DNA of 64,000 nt. Origin: Moniliella sp. 'wahieum'. Its lineage: Eukaryota; Basidiomycota; Moniliellomycetes; Moniliellales; Moniliellaceae. Shown piece after piece: positions 22,051 through 33,381 of this stretch (within the stretch, counting starts at the first letter, position 1; each line of letters starts with the position of its first letter). The stretch lies in the NCBI GenBank assembly GCA_003971905.1, contig RSEE01000010.1, positions 868,001-932,000 on the forward strand, given 5' to 3'. The notes under the pieces are model-generated. The model was not told where the DNA came from. It worked only from the letters and a program-made list of their open reading frames with translations, and did no database searches. Both the position numbers and the translations under genes were made by a program.

Positions 22051-23407
22051 CTGCCCCAGCCGTTCTTGGAATGATCACCGCCGAGAACACCGCTGAGACT
22101 CTTGATAAGTTGGAGCAGAGATGATCGATCGCCATTGGCGAGGGAGGCTTGCTACACTCCGTCACCTCGCCTTGACGTATGGGGACCTGCTCCCCTCTTC
22201 GAGTTGGCTGAGTATCTCCCTTTGGTACTGCAGCCCCAAACCTCACCCACGCGAGCATCCCGCATGCCCCCCATTAGTCGCAAAAAACGGCCCCATACTA
22301 CATGGACGACATGCCACCGCTGGAGGAAGCACCACCTCTGACCAAGCCAAGTCCGCCCAATCCCTCCACCCCTTCCCCGGGACCGCCTGTCTTGTACGCT
22401 ATTCGCCCCAGTCCCATCCTCAGTACTCTTTCCAGTCCCGTCGTTGTCTCCCCCATTGGAATCGCCCGGGCGCGTGTCCGGCTGTCGTTGACCAAGTAAA
22501 CTAATATAATACCCCCCAACTGAACATGCATTTGGCAACACGACGCCCCAGCCTATGAGACCTGAAAGAATAGCAGTACACAACCATGTGCCCCACCAGG
22601 TCTGTCCATTTAGCTCGTGTGCCTCCGATAGCATCTGGCAGTTAACTCGAAGTGCCTTTGCGTAGTAGCGCCTCAAGGAAGAGTTATGCCACCTTGAGTT
22701 TTGCTTGCTACAGTACAGCTGTCAAGGTATATCAGGTGCAGTTGGACAAGGCCTGGGGCGTAACAACAACTGGCTGCCGGCGAGTTTTCGCTCTTAAAAG
22801 TCGCCGGATCGCACTGAGTACTTTTTATCACACACCCAAGTCGGGCAGTATATATTGAAACGAGCAATAGAACTGGATCAATTGTGTGCGAGGCAACTGC
22901 CCCCCCATATTTAAGCTTCACGCTCCAACCGAGAGTCCCCAGCCGCGCACATTGGTTTCCCTAGCTCGGTCTTTTTCATAGAAAGAAGAGCAGCGTTCCA
23001 CACGCCATCCAGAGAGACGCACCTGAAGGTCATGATCTTCCGCGTTGAAACCTCAGCACCCCAGCTGAGAAACACAAGTGCCCGACTATTTGATGCCTAT
23101 AGTAGTCTGGGACTACTAAATAGTACGAGCGGGGACAGATGAAAGTGTGATTAACACCACGTGTGTCCTCGACGAAGAGACATGCTACCCCTCCTCCTGC
23201 CCCAATCCCAACTCCCCTCTCGTTACGCGTTATCATTGAGAACACAGAAGTGGCCGTAATGATTGCATGATACACTACTGATAACGTGTGGGTGTGTACA
23301 GGCCGCTATAAACAGGCCGAACGCCGAACGATGGCGTGCTCGACTCCCCCCAAAGCACACCTACTTCTCTCTTTCCCGACCCTCGACTCCTATACTATTA
23401 CGACAAA
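22051..23407. other. 1.36-kb spacer with no recognised gene
   Basis: A proline-rich ORF at 22302-22499 (begins MDDMPPLEEAPPLTKPSPPN) might be the tail of a broken protein, but has no family match. The rest has stops in all frames and is AT-richer from about 22500 to 23300, with a TATATATT run near 22850. It should include the promoter of the aminotransferase gene. Confidence 0.4.
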
Positions 23408-25029
23408 ATGAGCCCACCCCAACTCTCCCGTCGAGGCACAGCGCATGCCCAATCGGTCACACCCTTCTGTGAGTACAACAACGCTCCGTTGCAGTTTCGT
23501 GTGTGGGTGATGTCGGAAGAAACAATGCACTGACCCCTGCCACATTACTCCTGTCCTCTTTTCTAGGGAGCATCTTTGATCGCATCCTCTCCGACACATA
23601 TGACGCCGAGAGCAACCCAAACGGCATTGTCAACATGGCGATTGCCAACAATTCACTCATGAGCAAAGATTTGCTAACGTACATGCGGGCCAACTGTGCC
23701 ATGCAGGCCACAGACTTGACCTAGTACGTTGTGCTGTGTATGTTCCCACTATGCTATCAGCTAACATGCGTATAACCCACCCCCCTTTTCTAGTGGAACG
23801 TCCTTGTTTGGTTCCTCCAGGCTTTTTGATGCCTTGTGCAAACTGTACAACTCGGACTACTATCGTCCATTTGAGCCGGTCCGACCGGAACACATTATCA
23901 CAGGTCCAGGCTGTGGGAGTCTATTGGACCAAGTTGCAGAACACCTTGCGGACCCGGGGGAAGCCTTCCTCACTGCTGCCCCCTTGTACAATGGCTTTGA
24001 TGCCGATCTAGGCACGCGGTCGCAGGTCAAGTGTCATGCAGTATTTTCCCCAGACCAGGATGAGGCCGAAGCATCCTCCTTCTCGGGTCTGGGTGCGCTC
24101 CGTGGGTTTGAGCAGGCGTACCACTCCTGCATCTTGAATGGCACGCCAGCCCGTGCGGTCATGGTGACCAACCCGCACAACCCATTGGGACGGTGCTACG
24201 ATCAGGCGGCACTGGTGGCCTATGGCCAGTTTGCCCAGCGCCACAACCTTTTCCTTGTGGTTGATGAAATCTACGCGCTTTCCGTCTTCCCCACCTCGGA
24301 CAACCGGTCCCCCCAGCCCTTTATTTCGGCCTTGTCGATTGATTGGGAGTCCAAGGGGGTGGATGGAGACCGAATTGTGATCCTCAGCAGTGCATCGAAG
24401 GATTGGGGCAGCAATGGGTTGAGGGTTGGACGCTGGTAAGCCGCAACGAGACGTTGCGCAACGCACTCAAGGTCACAGCCAAGTTGAATATGGTGGCTTC
24501 GCCGGCCGATTGCCTCTGGAGCGCCATCTTGACCGACGAAACCTTCTTGCCGTGGTACATCCAGACCAACCAAGCTCGCCTCTCTCACGCCTACGAGACA
24601 GTCAAAGCGTGGTGCCTGGATCAGCACCTGGAATACATCCCCTCCAACGCCGGCCACTTTGTCATGGTCAACCTCAGCACCTACCTCCCCAAAGGCCTCG
24701 GCACGGTCGAGCAACGCGAGACGCATCTCTGGTCCCATTGCCTCAGCCACGGCGTTGCCATCACGCCTGGATTCAATTACCACCACCCAGTCCCCGGTTG
24801 GTTTAGGATCACGTTTTCCCTCGAGCCAGATGCTTTGGCCCAAGGCTTGCTGCGCCTTCAAACTGCGTTGGTCGACGTGATGACACCAAACAGCCCCCGC
24901 ATGGGTTGTCGCATGCATCCGACTTGGCCTCCACCACAGCAAAAACAGCGTTGGATACTTCTGTCCTGTCCCCGTCGCCACCGGGATAAGTACCCTGTGT
25001 TGAGTCGGGCCAAGCACAACCACAAATGA
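23408..25029 (+). CDS. ACC-synthase-like class I/II PLP aminotransferase (one frameshift)
   Basis: Fold-type I PLP enzyme of the 1-aminocyclopropane-1-carboxylate-synthase-like group. Two introns are clear: 23469-23566 (GTGAGT...TAG) and 23724-23793 (GTACGT...TAG). The second joins ...ATDLTY to GTSLFGSSRLFDALCKLYNS. Further motifs are ITGPGCGSLLDQVAEHLADP (PLP phosphate region), MVTNPHNPLGRCYDQAALVA (NPHNPLG), FLVVDEIYALSVF (Asp/Tyr for the PLP ring) and LSSASKDWGSNGLRVG with the Schiff-base Lys (about 24390-24435). A single base is missing right after RVG (GGACGCTGG for GGAACGCTGG); the frame resumes as LVSRNETLRNALK. It runs to HNHK and TGA at 25027. About 470 residues. True ACC-synthase activity is not implied. 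Confidence 0.87.
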
Positions 25030-25976
25030 ATATGCATCACACTTACGACATACGTGTACTCTCCTCAAGGAAAGATGCAACACACTCCGGTTGCATTTCG
25101 ATGATTCCTTCCCTCGCCGTGAGTGTAGGGAGCCCTGCTCGAATTACTTAGGCTGTCTTCAGGGAATTTGGATTGTTCCTATAAATCCTTGAAGAATGCG
25201 GGTTCGACAGCAGTCCTCTCTCACTCTATTCAGGAATACCGCTACATTCCATATCGGCAGGGAGGAACGATGCCTCCCTTGGGTCCGATTGGCTAGAATA
25301 ACTATCGAAGGCCTTTTGTTGGTGTGAAGCAGATGATGCTCGATTATGAAATCAAGCAACCGTACTTTGATATTATACCTCGGCCATACTCTAGACTTGC
25401 ACCAAAAGTCCGCTATGGCGTTATATGTAGTTGTGTGCGTGCGCATAGTCATTTGATCACTGAAAGAGACAACCGAGTATAAGTATCTCTAGCTGAAGAT
25501 GGTTGCACGCTAATTCTGCGCATGCGGAGACGCCACTGAGATGAACTACCATATGATGATCTCCTGGCGGCGTCAACTACCTCTACAGTGGAGGGAGATC
25601 TGCTGCTAAACAACGCCAAAAAGAGAGAGTACGACGGGCTTAAACTCAACCGTCGGAGCCAAAAAACTGTCACCACGTTTAAGTTCTGTTTGCAGGGTAG
25701 TCCGTTCTGGGGTCTTGTGTGGATGTCAGGGCGGCCCCGCTTGCTTTCTTACATGCAGAGGCAGAAGCCCATGTGGCACTCATCGTACCCTTGGCTTCTT
25801 GCGAGAAGGCGGGCGGCTGTGCAAACGAAGACGTCGAGTGCGGTGAAGGCGAGGTGAGTGAGCACTGTCGTTACGTACGCTGCGCATAAATCAAAGTGAT
25901 TGGTTCAAAGTGAGATGGGGGGATAGACGGCATGTAGTGCAAGTTGCCTCGAAGCACATGGTCGTGCAACCAGAGT
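25030..25976. other. Convergent 0.95-kb spacer, no gene recognised
   Basis: Lies between the ends of the aminotransferase gene and the SDR gene. ORFs (for example 25588-25857) have no family features. The first 400 bp are AT-rich. No tRNA, repeat array or transposase remnant was found. Confidence 0.45.
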
Positions 25977-27025
25977 TCAACCGCGCCCGACGTAGCTAGG
26001 CATGTTGGTAGCCATGATGGTCACCTCCTGGATTTGACCGACAAGGGTAGGTTGGCAATGTGGACAATTTCCTTTGCAACAAATTCACGGTCAAACACAG
26101 GTTCGGTCTTGACCGTCACTCCATCCGCTTGGAGCACCCCCGTGCCCGACATGCGCTTCGTCATGGACGAACTGGCATTGCCAATGTCGATTTGGGACAC
26201 GGCAATATCTGCGGCACAGTAGGTTAGCCATCGATCTTACCTCATTCCCATAGCAACGGAGGAGAGACCCACTGTACTTGCGCCCGTCCAGCGCAAGGGA
26301 TTTGGTCAGGCCCGTGATGGCATGCTTGGTGGCAGTGTCTGGTGGGGCGAGGGTTAGTAGGTATGGAGTGCTATGAGGAAGCGAAAGATGCGGAGCGGGG
26401 AAAACAGACAGGCAGAAGAGTGGGGACGTGGGACCTTGGAGCTGATCGAACCGTTGAGGATGATGCGTCCACCCTTGGTACCCTTGGAGCCGTCCATGTA
26501 GCGGAACGCCTCCCGGCTGCAGAGAAAGGCTATTCGGAGTGAGCTGTATGCACCCAGCAAAACAAACACGGAGCAGAACCAGCACCGCGCCACACCACAC
26601 AACACCACACCACACATACCGCCATTCAGGTTGACATGAACCACATTCGTCCACTGCTCCAAGCTCAACTCTTGGATCGGCACCGCCGGAGCCCCAATCC
26701 CCGCATTGATAAAGATGAGATCAACATGCCCAAACAGCTCCTCCGCCCGCGCAAACATATTCGTCACTGCCCCTTCCTCCCCCATGTCGCCCATGTACAG
26801 TCTTACCTGTCCCCCGGCCTCGGGCGCCTCCTGCCGCACACGCGCAGTAATGCTCTTCACCACCGACTCGAGCGCTTCCAACCGCCGGCCGGAAATGAGC
26901 ATGTTCCATCCATCCAACGCCAGTGCCTCGGCAGTGGAGCGGCCAATGCCCTGCGACCCTCCGGTGACGATGGCGCTGCGCGTGCCGCGGGGGGGCGGGA
27001 AGGTGCGGACGGCAGGATCGGCCAT
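25977..27025 (-). CDS. Short-chain dehydrogenase/reductase, four exons (one frameshift near the 3' end)
   Basis: Classical SDR, NAD(P)-dependent oxidoreductase; substrate unknown. The start at 27025 gives MADPAVRTF. TGGSQGIGRSTA is the cofactor loop (TGxxxGIG), followed by INAGIGAPAVPIQELSLEQW (NAG motif). Introns are 26530-26619 (GTATGT...TAG), 26339-26409 (GTCTGT...CAG) and 26209-26272 (GTGGGT...CAG). Spliced, they give NGAFLCSREAFRYMDG, NGSISSKVPRPHSSAYTATK (catalytic Ser, Tyr, Lys) and DGRKYNIAVSQIDIGNA. The catalytic Tyr codon is split by the second intron. Near 26037 a C is missing (GTCAAATCC); restoring the frame gives EVTIMATNMPSYVGRG and a stop at 25977-25979. Divergent with UBC12. 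Confidence 0.9.
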
Positions 27026-27450
27026 GACGGTTGGGGCGGGGTGCAAGTTGCGGGGGCTGCGTAGCGCCGAGTCGGGCTGGTGGATGGGACGACGGGATTG
27101 ATGGTCGCTGATCAGTAATCGATGATTGGGGGGCGCTTGTCTGGGCGCTGATGCATGATGTTCACTTGAACGTTGAATGATGAAAATGAACCTTGAAACA
27201 TCGGCATGAGTGTGTTCGTGTATCTTACGTCAGATCCAGCCAGGCCAAACGGGTCAGATGGCCTGCGAGGCTGAGGCCCCTGAGGGAGAGATGACGATTG
27301 GTGGAGGAGGGTGGTGCCGAGGCGTCGTCAACGCAAATAACGCCCGGGCGACGCGGAAGCGGGATAGGACAGCCACTTGGTCTCCGCCTCCTTCAACACC
27401 ACCACGCCTACCCGTTCCTTGCGCTTGATACCCCCCCCCCCTTGCCCACC
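27026..27450. promoter_or_regulatory. Shared SDR/UBC12 promoter region
   Basis: 425 bp between two divergent starts. It contains a TTGAACGTTGAATGATG word (about 27168-27184), related to the AACGTTG array at 35131, and a run of ten or more C just before the UBC12 start. The UBC12 ATG sits in a good fungal context (CCCACCATG). No TATA box was recognised. Confidence 0.5.
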
Positions 27451-28298
27451 ATGATGAATGTGCGTCGCTCCCGACCCTCGCCAAGGACGTTCGGTCGCTG
27501 ACCCCCTTCCCCTTGTTCGCCGGCAGATTTGGCAGCTGAAGGCCAAGGAGGAGGCCAAGAAGAAGAGCGCCAAGACGTCGCCAGCGCAGCTGCGTGCCCA
27601 GAAGGGTATGCCTCCCCCTACTCGTATCCTTGCTGCCCTAATCAAGACTCACTGACGTTTCCCTCTTCCTCGCCTGCCTCCAGATGTTTCTGAGCTGGAT
27701 CTGCCCCCGACAATGCGAACCGTGTTCCCGGACCCGGCTGACCTGATGCACTTTAAGCTCTTTATCACTCCCGACGAAGGTAGGTTCCCCTCTCTTTGCG
27801 CTGCTTGGCCCTGTGCGTGGCTCTGATGCACCCCTCTCCCCCAGGCATTTACAAGGACGCTACCTTTGAGTTTGACTTTACCATCTCGACCAACTACCCC
27901 CACCAAGCGCCCAAGGTCAAGTGCGCCAACAAGATCTACCATCCCAACATCGACCTCGAGGGCAACATCTGTCTCAACATCCTGCGTGAGGACTGGAACC
28001 CCGTTCTGAACCTCAATGGCGTAATGGTCGGACTCCAGTTCCTCTTCCTCGAGCCCAATGCCGACGACCCTTTGAATAAGGGTACGCCCCCCCTCCCCCC
28101 TTCTTCAGGAGCGCCTCCACTGACTATCTGATAGATGCCGCCGAGGCCCTGCGTCGCGACAGGAAAGCGTTTGCAAGGGATGCCCGGGCTTGCCTCAGTG
28201 GCCGATCGCTACGTACGTTGGCTACCTTGTTTGTCTTGCCTTCCTAGCCCGTTCTAACCTTTCCCCCAGGCGGCGTCACCTACGACAAGCTCCTTTGA
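27451..28298 (+). CDS. UBC12: NEDD8-conjugating enzyme Ubc12, six exons, intact
   Basis: E2 enzyme that transfers NEDD8 to cullins. The first exon is only nine bases (ATGATGAAT). Introns are 27460-27526, 27606-27683, 27780-27844, 28082-28134 and 28213-28269, all GT-AG. The exon total is 528 bases, or 175 residues, with no frame error. Spliced protein begins [20 protein letters not shown], then [20 protein letters not shown]. The UBC fold shows [20 protein letters not shown] and [20 protein letters not shown], with the catalytic Cys in CLNILREDW, then [20 protein letters not shown]. It ends GVTYDKLL. The short MMN start before IWQLK matches the family; the last splice donor is the least certain. 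Confidence 0.95.
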
Positions 28299-28631
28299 TA
28301 TTCCTCTCCCTTGCGGCAGGAGAAACCTCTTCCTTGGTTGGTGCACACCGTACCTCCATCCGCATTTACTTTCCTACGTGTGGGTGCCTTCTTCCCTTCG
28401 CCCCTTGAGATAGGAAGCTGCTAGCTATGCATGCAGGCAGAGCAGGGTGGCCCATATGACAAGCAGTGATATTACCGAGCTTACAATCTGTGCGGAGCTT
28501 GTCCCTGGATGGACCGAGCCCCTCTGGGGCTCAGCTAGAGTGGCGAGGGGAACGGGGCAAGTCAAGGCGCCGAGTCGGGCCCGCAGTGCATCGTCCCAGT
28601 GGGTAATAGGGGAACAAGAGCCAACCAGGGT
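28299..28631. other. Convergent spacer between UBC12 and CHCHD2
   Basis: 333 bp between two converging stops. It contains the 3' UTRs; no ORF with family features and no repeat array was found. Confidence 0.4.
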
Positions 28632-29211
28632 CTAAGCAAAGGACTGAGCTGCGGCCGAGCACGCCTTGAGTTGTTCCAAGTAGTACGCACAGGCGTTCGT
28701 GTCGTTGTTGGTCGCCTCAAAGCAGCGCAGGAGATCTAACCGGGCAGACAGTTAGCCATTGTCATTCGCACAGGCCAATCCACTCCAAATCCAAGTTCAA
28801 ATTCAAAGCAAGCAGGGAGCACGTACCTTTGGACTGCGCTTCGCATGCGGCGCCCTTGGTGGCGTCTTGGGCATTGTAGCCCTGGGCCCAAGCGGCGGGC
28901 TGTTGCTCCTGCTGGGGGGCAGGCGCCGGCTCCGAAGAAGAGGAGCCGCCGCCAAAGAGCATGTTGCTCAGCCCGTGACCAACGGTGGACCCGACCGCGA
29001 CACCTGCCGCGGTAGAGGCCATGTTAGCAAACAGACCGCCGCCGCCCATGCTGGGCTGGGCCATGGGAGGTGGCGCAGCCTGGTGCGGGGCGGGGGGCGG
29101 GGCATGGTGCTGCGGGGGCGGGTGGTAGGCCTGGGTAGAGGCGCTGCGGGAGCCCGAGGGCATGCGCGAGGAGGGCGAGGGGCGAGAGCTGGAGCGGCCG
29201 CCGCGGGGCAT
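28632..29211 (-). CDS. MIX17: Mix17/CHCHD2-type twin CX9C mitochondrial intermembrane-space protein, intact
   Basis: CHCHD2/CHCHD10 (yeast Mix17) family: intermembrane-space protein imported by the Mia40 pathway, linked to MICOS and respiratory function. Two exons are joined by a 91-bp GTACGT...TAG intron (28736-28826), giving 162 residues. The N terminus is Ser/Arg/Pro-rich ([20 protein letters not shown]), then a hydrophobic glycine-rich helix ([20 protein letters not shown]), and a Gln/Pro linker. The C terminus has two CX9C motifs: CEAQSKDLLRC, split by the intron, and [11 protein letters not shown], ending AAQSFA. A TATATAA box lies on the minus strand at 29283-29289, about 75 bp upstream of the start. 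Confidence 0.93.
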
Positions 29212-29282
29212 GGTGAGTAAGTTGGAGAGTGGAAGGTGGAGGGGGTGCGGAACAAGGCGGTGGCGGGGCGGGGCGGGGGGGG

Positions 29283-29289
29283 TTATATA
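29283..29289 (-). promoter_or_regulatory. TATA box of the CHCHD2/MIX17 gene
   Basis: TATATAA on the minus strand, about 75 bp upstream of the ATG, at a plausible distance for a core promoter. Confidence 0.6.
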
Positions 29290-29646
29290 GGCCGGCGGGC
29301 CACGGACCCTTCTGCTCTCGTTCCGCGCCGGGCTTCTTCCAGCGCCTTCGGGCGCTTCGCCTGCCTCATTAACCGCTGCTGCTCCGGCCGACGTCCACTA
29401 GCCACTGCCTAGTCCCGCCGGCCTGCGCATTACTAATTCCGCTTGCTCCGCCCCGAGCCCCGTGCCAAAGGGAGGTCACGTGCCCCAGCTGAGGTCAGCA
29501 CTGTCAGCTCCTTTTTTTTTTCGAGCCATGCTCCTCTCCGACAGAGGCTATGCTGGACATGCTAGCTTAGTCGATAGCTAGCCAGCCACACCGATTGGCT
29601 CCCGTGCCGTCCTCACCCTCGCCTGGTTGCTCCTCACCACCCCACC
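29290..29646. other. Divergent spacer between CHCHD2 and the small basic gene
   Basis: GC-rich sequence without genes. A run of nine T (about 29513-29521) lies upstream of the plus-strand gene. CTAGC palindromes cluster at 29560-29585. Confidence 0.4.
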
Positions 29647-30021
29647 ATGCCCAAAGCTGGCAAGCTCACCCGTACGTCCCCTCCTCCCGCCCGCCTGGCT
29701 CCGCCTGACCATCTGTTGCCTCTCTTCCTCTCTTCTCTCTAAGGCGCGGAGCGCAAGCAACCTGCGCCCCACCCGACCATCGAGGCCGACGCTGCCCAGG
29801 CAGAGGCCCAGCCCAAGCCCAAGCCCACGTCTTCCGAAGCGTGGACGAGCAGTGTGCAGCAGGCCAAGAAGAAAGGTGCCAATCGGAAACGCGGCTCGCT
29901 GTCCTCGGTCGCGGCGCGCGCCAAGCGCGAAAAGGCTCTCGAGCGCCAAGATCGGCTGAACGCCAAGAAGAACAGGAAAGAAACTCGGCTAGCACGCAAC
30001 CAGGCGGGACGCGGGGAATGA
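29647..30021 (+). CDS. Small basic nuclear-type protein, Alb1-like (ribosome biogenesis?), intact
   Basis: Two exons are joined by a 72-bp intron (29672-29743, GTACGT...AAG), giving 100 residues. It begins MPKAGKLTRAERKQPAPHPT, has an Ala/Gln/Pro-rich middle and a C-terminal basic coiled region (VAARAKREKALERQDRLNAK and KNRKETRLARNQAGRGE). The charge pattern and size resemble small ribosome-biogenesis factors such as Alb1, but no diagnostic motif was seen, so the family is a guess. It is divergent with CHCHD2. Confidence 0.6.
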
Positions 30022-30051
30022 ACGGTAAGATCGGACAGCTTAGGTTGGAAG

Positions 30052-30086
30052 GGCATGGCATGGCATGGCATGGCATGGCATGGCAT
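30052..30086. repeat. Pentamer tandem array GGCAT x7
   Basis: Seven perfect copies, followed by the variant GGAAT. The unit is the palindrome CATG plus G. It lies just 3' of the small basic gene and 5' of the F-box gene's end. Confidence 0.95.
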
Positions 30087-30155
30087 GGAATGGCGGTGGT
30101 TGATGGGGACAAATGGGTGCATGTGGGGAAGGGAGGGCAGGACGTGGGGTACGGT

Positions 30156-32208
30156 TTACCATGCCAGCAGCGGGGCAACAACGAACGTCAGCAGAGACAA
30201 CAGGTCGTCCAGATCGTCCGAGGAGATGAGCAGAGAGGTGGGACCGAGGCAGGGCACAGGGAGGCGTTGGAGGCGGTGACAACGGGAGACCGTCCAGCGC
30301 AGGCGGTCGAGTCGGCCTGAGCCTCGCGGGCTCCGGTTGATCTCCCCCGAGGCGGGCGTGATGCGAGGTAGGCCCAACTGCTGCAAGGCGCGATCGGACC
30401 AGGACCAGGAAACCCACCCGGCTGGCACACGCCCTGACCAGGTCGGATACGAGTACAGCTGCGCGACGGCCTAGTGCGGTGTAAGAAATAGGTTGCGCGG
30501 GGCATCGTCCACCTGTACCCCCTCCGGCGGGCGGAGATGGACAAGGCGAATTTGCAGAGGACAATGCGCATGCGACCAGGAGAAAAGGCTGTTGCGAACT
30601 AACAGACGACCATTCCCCAATCGTTTTCCTTGGCGTCCATACACGCCCAGCGTCAGGCCAGAAACGTACGCCACAAAGCCGTCTTGGCCAGTGCGGAAGA
30701 AGAAAGGGTAGTTTTGAACAACATGGTGGTGTTGCCGTTACCAAAACTGATTACTAGCGTCTGGCTGGGCGGGTCGAGCGAGACAATGTCACATTGTGTA
30801 GAAGGACTTTGGGGAAACCACAATGCTAATGTTATTTCCCATCCTGAAGGCAACAAGAGGAGACAACGTACCTTGTCTATCGTGGCTACTCGTTCAACCA
30901 AAGCGACAGGATCCTTCGCTTGGAAAGTAAATTCAATCTGTTACGTCAATGGCTTTTGCCCCCGAGGACGGCCGTCAGGGTGCACCATGCCTTGCCCTAA
31001 GCTCCAGATGGGCGCACCTGTGACAAAACGTACCGTACTGCTCATCCTCCCCCAACGCGGAAAAAAAGAGATAGGTACCATCAAAGCATGGGTTGCGCAA
31101 GTTCCGCACGTTCCGCACGCTGCGGTACCTAAACCTTCGTTAGCTTCTCCTTTCCACAGTCGAGAATGCAAGAAGAGAACGTACAATGACCTGCGCAAAT
31201 CCGAGGGGAGGCCACCACAGTCGTCTGGACCTGCTCGTCAGTTTCGACATTATAGATGCGGACTTCTTTCCCGGTCCATCTAGTCCAACGGTTCAGTGGC
31301 TGCAACCCAGCAGACATAGAAGGGGCAACGCACCTTGCCAAGAGGGGCGGGGTAAACGTACGCATCCCCACAGCAAATGGGAACGTGGCGAGTTTGACAA
31401 AGTGGCCGGGGCGAGGGGAGCGGCCGAGGCGGTGGTGGGACAGGTAAGTTTCCAAGTGGTAAAAGGTAGTGCTGGGGGGGCCGCGCCGGGTGCGAGGCGT
31501 GAGCGCAATGTACCCTTTCGGGTGGGAGAGCTGGAGAGCACGACTGTGTCCCGCCTGCTGGGGAGATGGGCGAGGAGGTGTGCACGGGGCCCTACGACCA
31601 ACAGCGCGAGCGGAACAGGATCGTGGTCCGACCAAGCCGTGTCCTGGTCCGCGGTGGGAACCGAAGTGAGGAACCAATATCCACAAGCCATCATGCATCA
31701 TCATGCATCAAACTCGCCGGGCGAAGGAAGACTGGCGGGGTAAAATGTGGGCCATGGGTGGTGGGTCTGGGGCGCGACGAGGCGAGCGCGGGCAACAGGA
31801 GTGTTTTTGGTCAGATCAAAGCCTAGCTGCTGCTCGACCAGGGTTGTGGTACAGGAGACCAAGTGGCGCCATGTCCGGAAGTGCGTCAGCTGCTGCGCAT
31901 CGGACAACGTCTGGCTCGGGGCGGCAAGCTGCCAGCGGAGCACGAGCGTGTGCCACAGCGTGTCGTCGAGCGTCACGGCATGCCAGCCTAGCCAGCACAG
32001 AGCACGCGCGTGAGCCTGGCCGTTCAGCCTGACCCTCTGAGTTCAGGCCGCTCAGGTTGAGCGCTCCCAGGGGTGGCGCACCCGATTCCGAACCCAGCCC
32101 AAGCACACACGCACCTTGGCACACCGCTGCCACATGGGCCAGGTCGCTGGCACTGAGAACGCCTGTCGCGCCAATTTGCACACACACCTCGTACGGCAGA
32201 CTGGCCAT
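30156..32208 (-). CDS. F-box protein with a probable beta-propeller C terminus (frames interrupted)
   Basis: Predicted SCF ubiquitin-ligase adaptor. The start gives MASLPYEVCVQIGATGVLSA then SDLAHVAAVC; after a gap, probably an intron, it continues ARLAWHAVTLDDTLWHTLVL then RWQLAAPSQ. This is the F-box pattern (LP..V...I, DL...A.VC, D..LW). Downstream segments include WILVPHFGSHRGPGHGLVG, LSHPKGYIALTPR, KEVRIYNVETDEQVQTTVV and VAYVSGLTLGVYGRQGKRLG, which look like propeller blades, though no WD dipeptides fix the type. The last open segment ends SDDLDDLLSLLTFVVAPLLA with a stop at 30156. Introns and frameshifts cannot be fully told apart. Substrate unknown. Confidence 0.6.
31689..31710. repeat. 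ATGCATC-type short repeat
   Basis: CATCATGCATCATCATGCATCA: two copies of ATGCATC spaced by CATC, inside or near the F-box gene. Same word as the arrays at 32693 and 32864. Confidence 0.7.
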
Positions 32209-32692
32209 GGCGGCCTGGGATAGAGGGGAAAGCGGCAGTGGTGAGATCTGAGATGGTCAGACTGGGGCCAGTCAGTGCTAGCGGGGGGGTACTGTACCCC
32301 GCAACCCCATTGCCAGGGGTCGCGTGAACAGCAAGCAAGCCAGGATCAAAGTAAAGCGTTCATGTGACAATTCATTGTCAGCTTATCGTAACCCCGTCTT
32401 CGATTCATCTACAATCCCGGCGCCCGAACAATGCCAGCTGATTGAGTTGATCGGACCATCGCCCACGTCCAGGACCGCAGTCATCGATGGCAAAAGGGAA
32501 CCAAGTGTGGATTGCACAAGTAGGCAGCCAGTACAGACGCACTTTTTACCAACCCACAACCACGGGCTTTTCGGGACTACATAGATGAAGCAGTTACAAT
32601 CAGTACCGGCGCGCCGCAACGACGCCACGGTGACGCGTTGCGCGATACGACGCGTCACGCGCGTCACGCGGCATGCGGCAAGCTTCAAGCAC

Positions 32693-32722
32693 ATGCATGA
32701 TGCATCATGCATCATGCATCAT
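32693..32722. repeat. Heptamer array ATGCATC x4
   Basis: ATGCATG followed by three perfect ATGCATC units. Each unit is the palindrome ATGCAT plus one base. Confidence 0.95.
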
Positions 32723-32863
32723 AGCACGTGACGCGTGGCGTGGGCGTGCAAGATTTCGCCACTTGGTAGTACCCGCTGTAACAGTGTTACACTAAATCCA
32801 ACAAGTGGGGAGAGGGGTTCTCGAAGCAAGGGCACCCCGACTGGTCGCTGAGACTCAGCAGCC

Positions 32864-32894
32864 ATGCATCGTGCATCATGCATCATGCATCATG
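32864..32894. repeat. Heptamer array ATGCATC x4 (second copy)
   Basis: Four units, the second GTGCATC, then ATGG. Lies 140 bp from the first ATGCATC array, same phase and orientation. Confidence 0.95.
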
Positions 32895-33100
32895 GCCGCC
32901 CCCTCTGAAAAACGAGTGAAGGGGGGGTGCCTCGGGATGCTCGCTCGCTCGCCCGCCAGAAAAAGTTTGTGCGAGAAAAGGGGGGCTGGGCATGCCAAGG
33001 GTACATTTCAAGTTTGGTAAGGTAATCGAGATCATCGATCATCGACTTCCAGCTCACCAAGCGGCAAGTCCCGGCGAGGGCAGTTCGGGTGTGTGACATG

Positions 33101-33124
33101 TGACCGGTGACCGGTGACCGGTGA
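33101..33124. repeat. Heptamer array TGACCGG x3 (core ACCGGT)
   Basis: Three perfect units plus TGA. Unit equals palindrome ACCGGT plus G. Confidence 0.95.
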
Positions 33125-33350
33125 ATATGAATACGAATGAGGAGCTCGAGGAGGTGGATGAGGTCATCGACCATCCATCCCATCAGCCCTTGAATTGCAG
33201 GCCCCCTCGCCTTGGCCTCCTCTCTCCTCCCTCTCTCCTCCGCCCGACCCCCGATGCCAAGCACCGATCGCAGCCCTGTTCTCCACTGTTCTCAGGGGGG
33301 GCAGAGCCTACTTGGTGCATCGCGCCACCCAAGTTCGACTCGTCAATCGC

Positions 33351-33381
33351 TAGTTACTAGTTACTAGTTACTAGTTACTAG
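33351..33381. repeat. Heptamer array TAGTTAC x4 (core ACTAGT)
   Basis: Four perfect units plus TAG. Unit equals palindrome ACTAGT plus T. Confidence 0.95.

Noticed and set aside
25190-25225. GCGGGTTCGACAG as a tRNA B-box
   Set aside because: No T-stem complement and no acceptor or anticodon arm around it.
25588-25857. 89-codon ORF between the aminotransferase and SDR genes
   Set aside because: No motif, and located in a convergent 3' region with AT-rich sequence.
32693-33381. Short direct repeats considered as a CRISPR array
   Set aside because: Units are contiguous 7-mers without unique spacers, and the context is eukaryotic.
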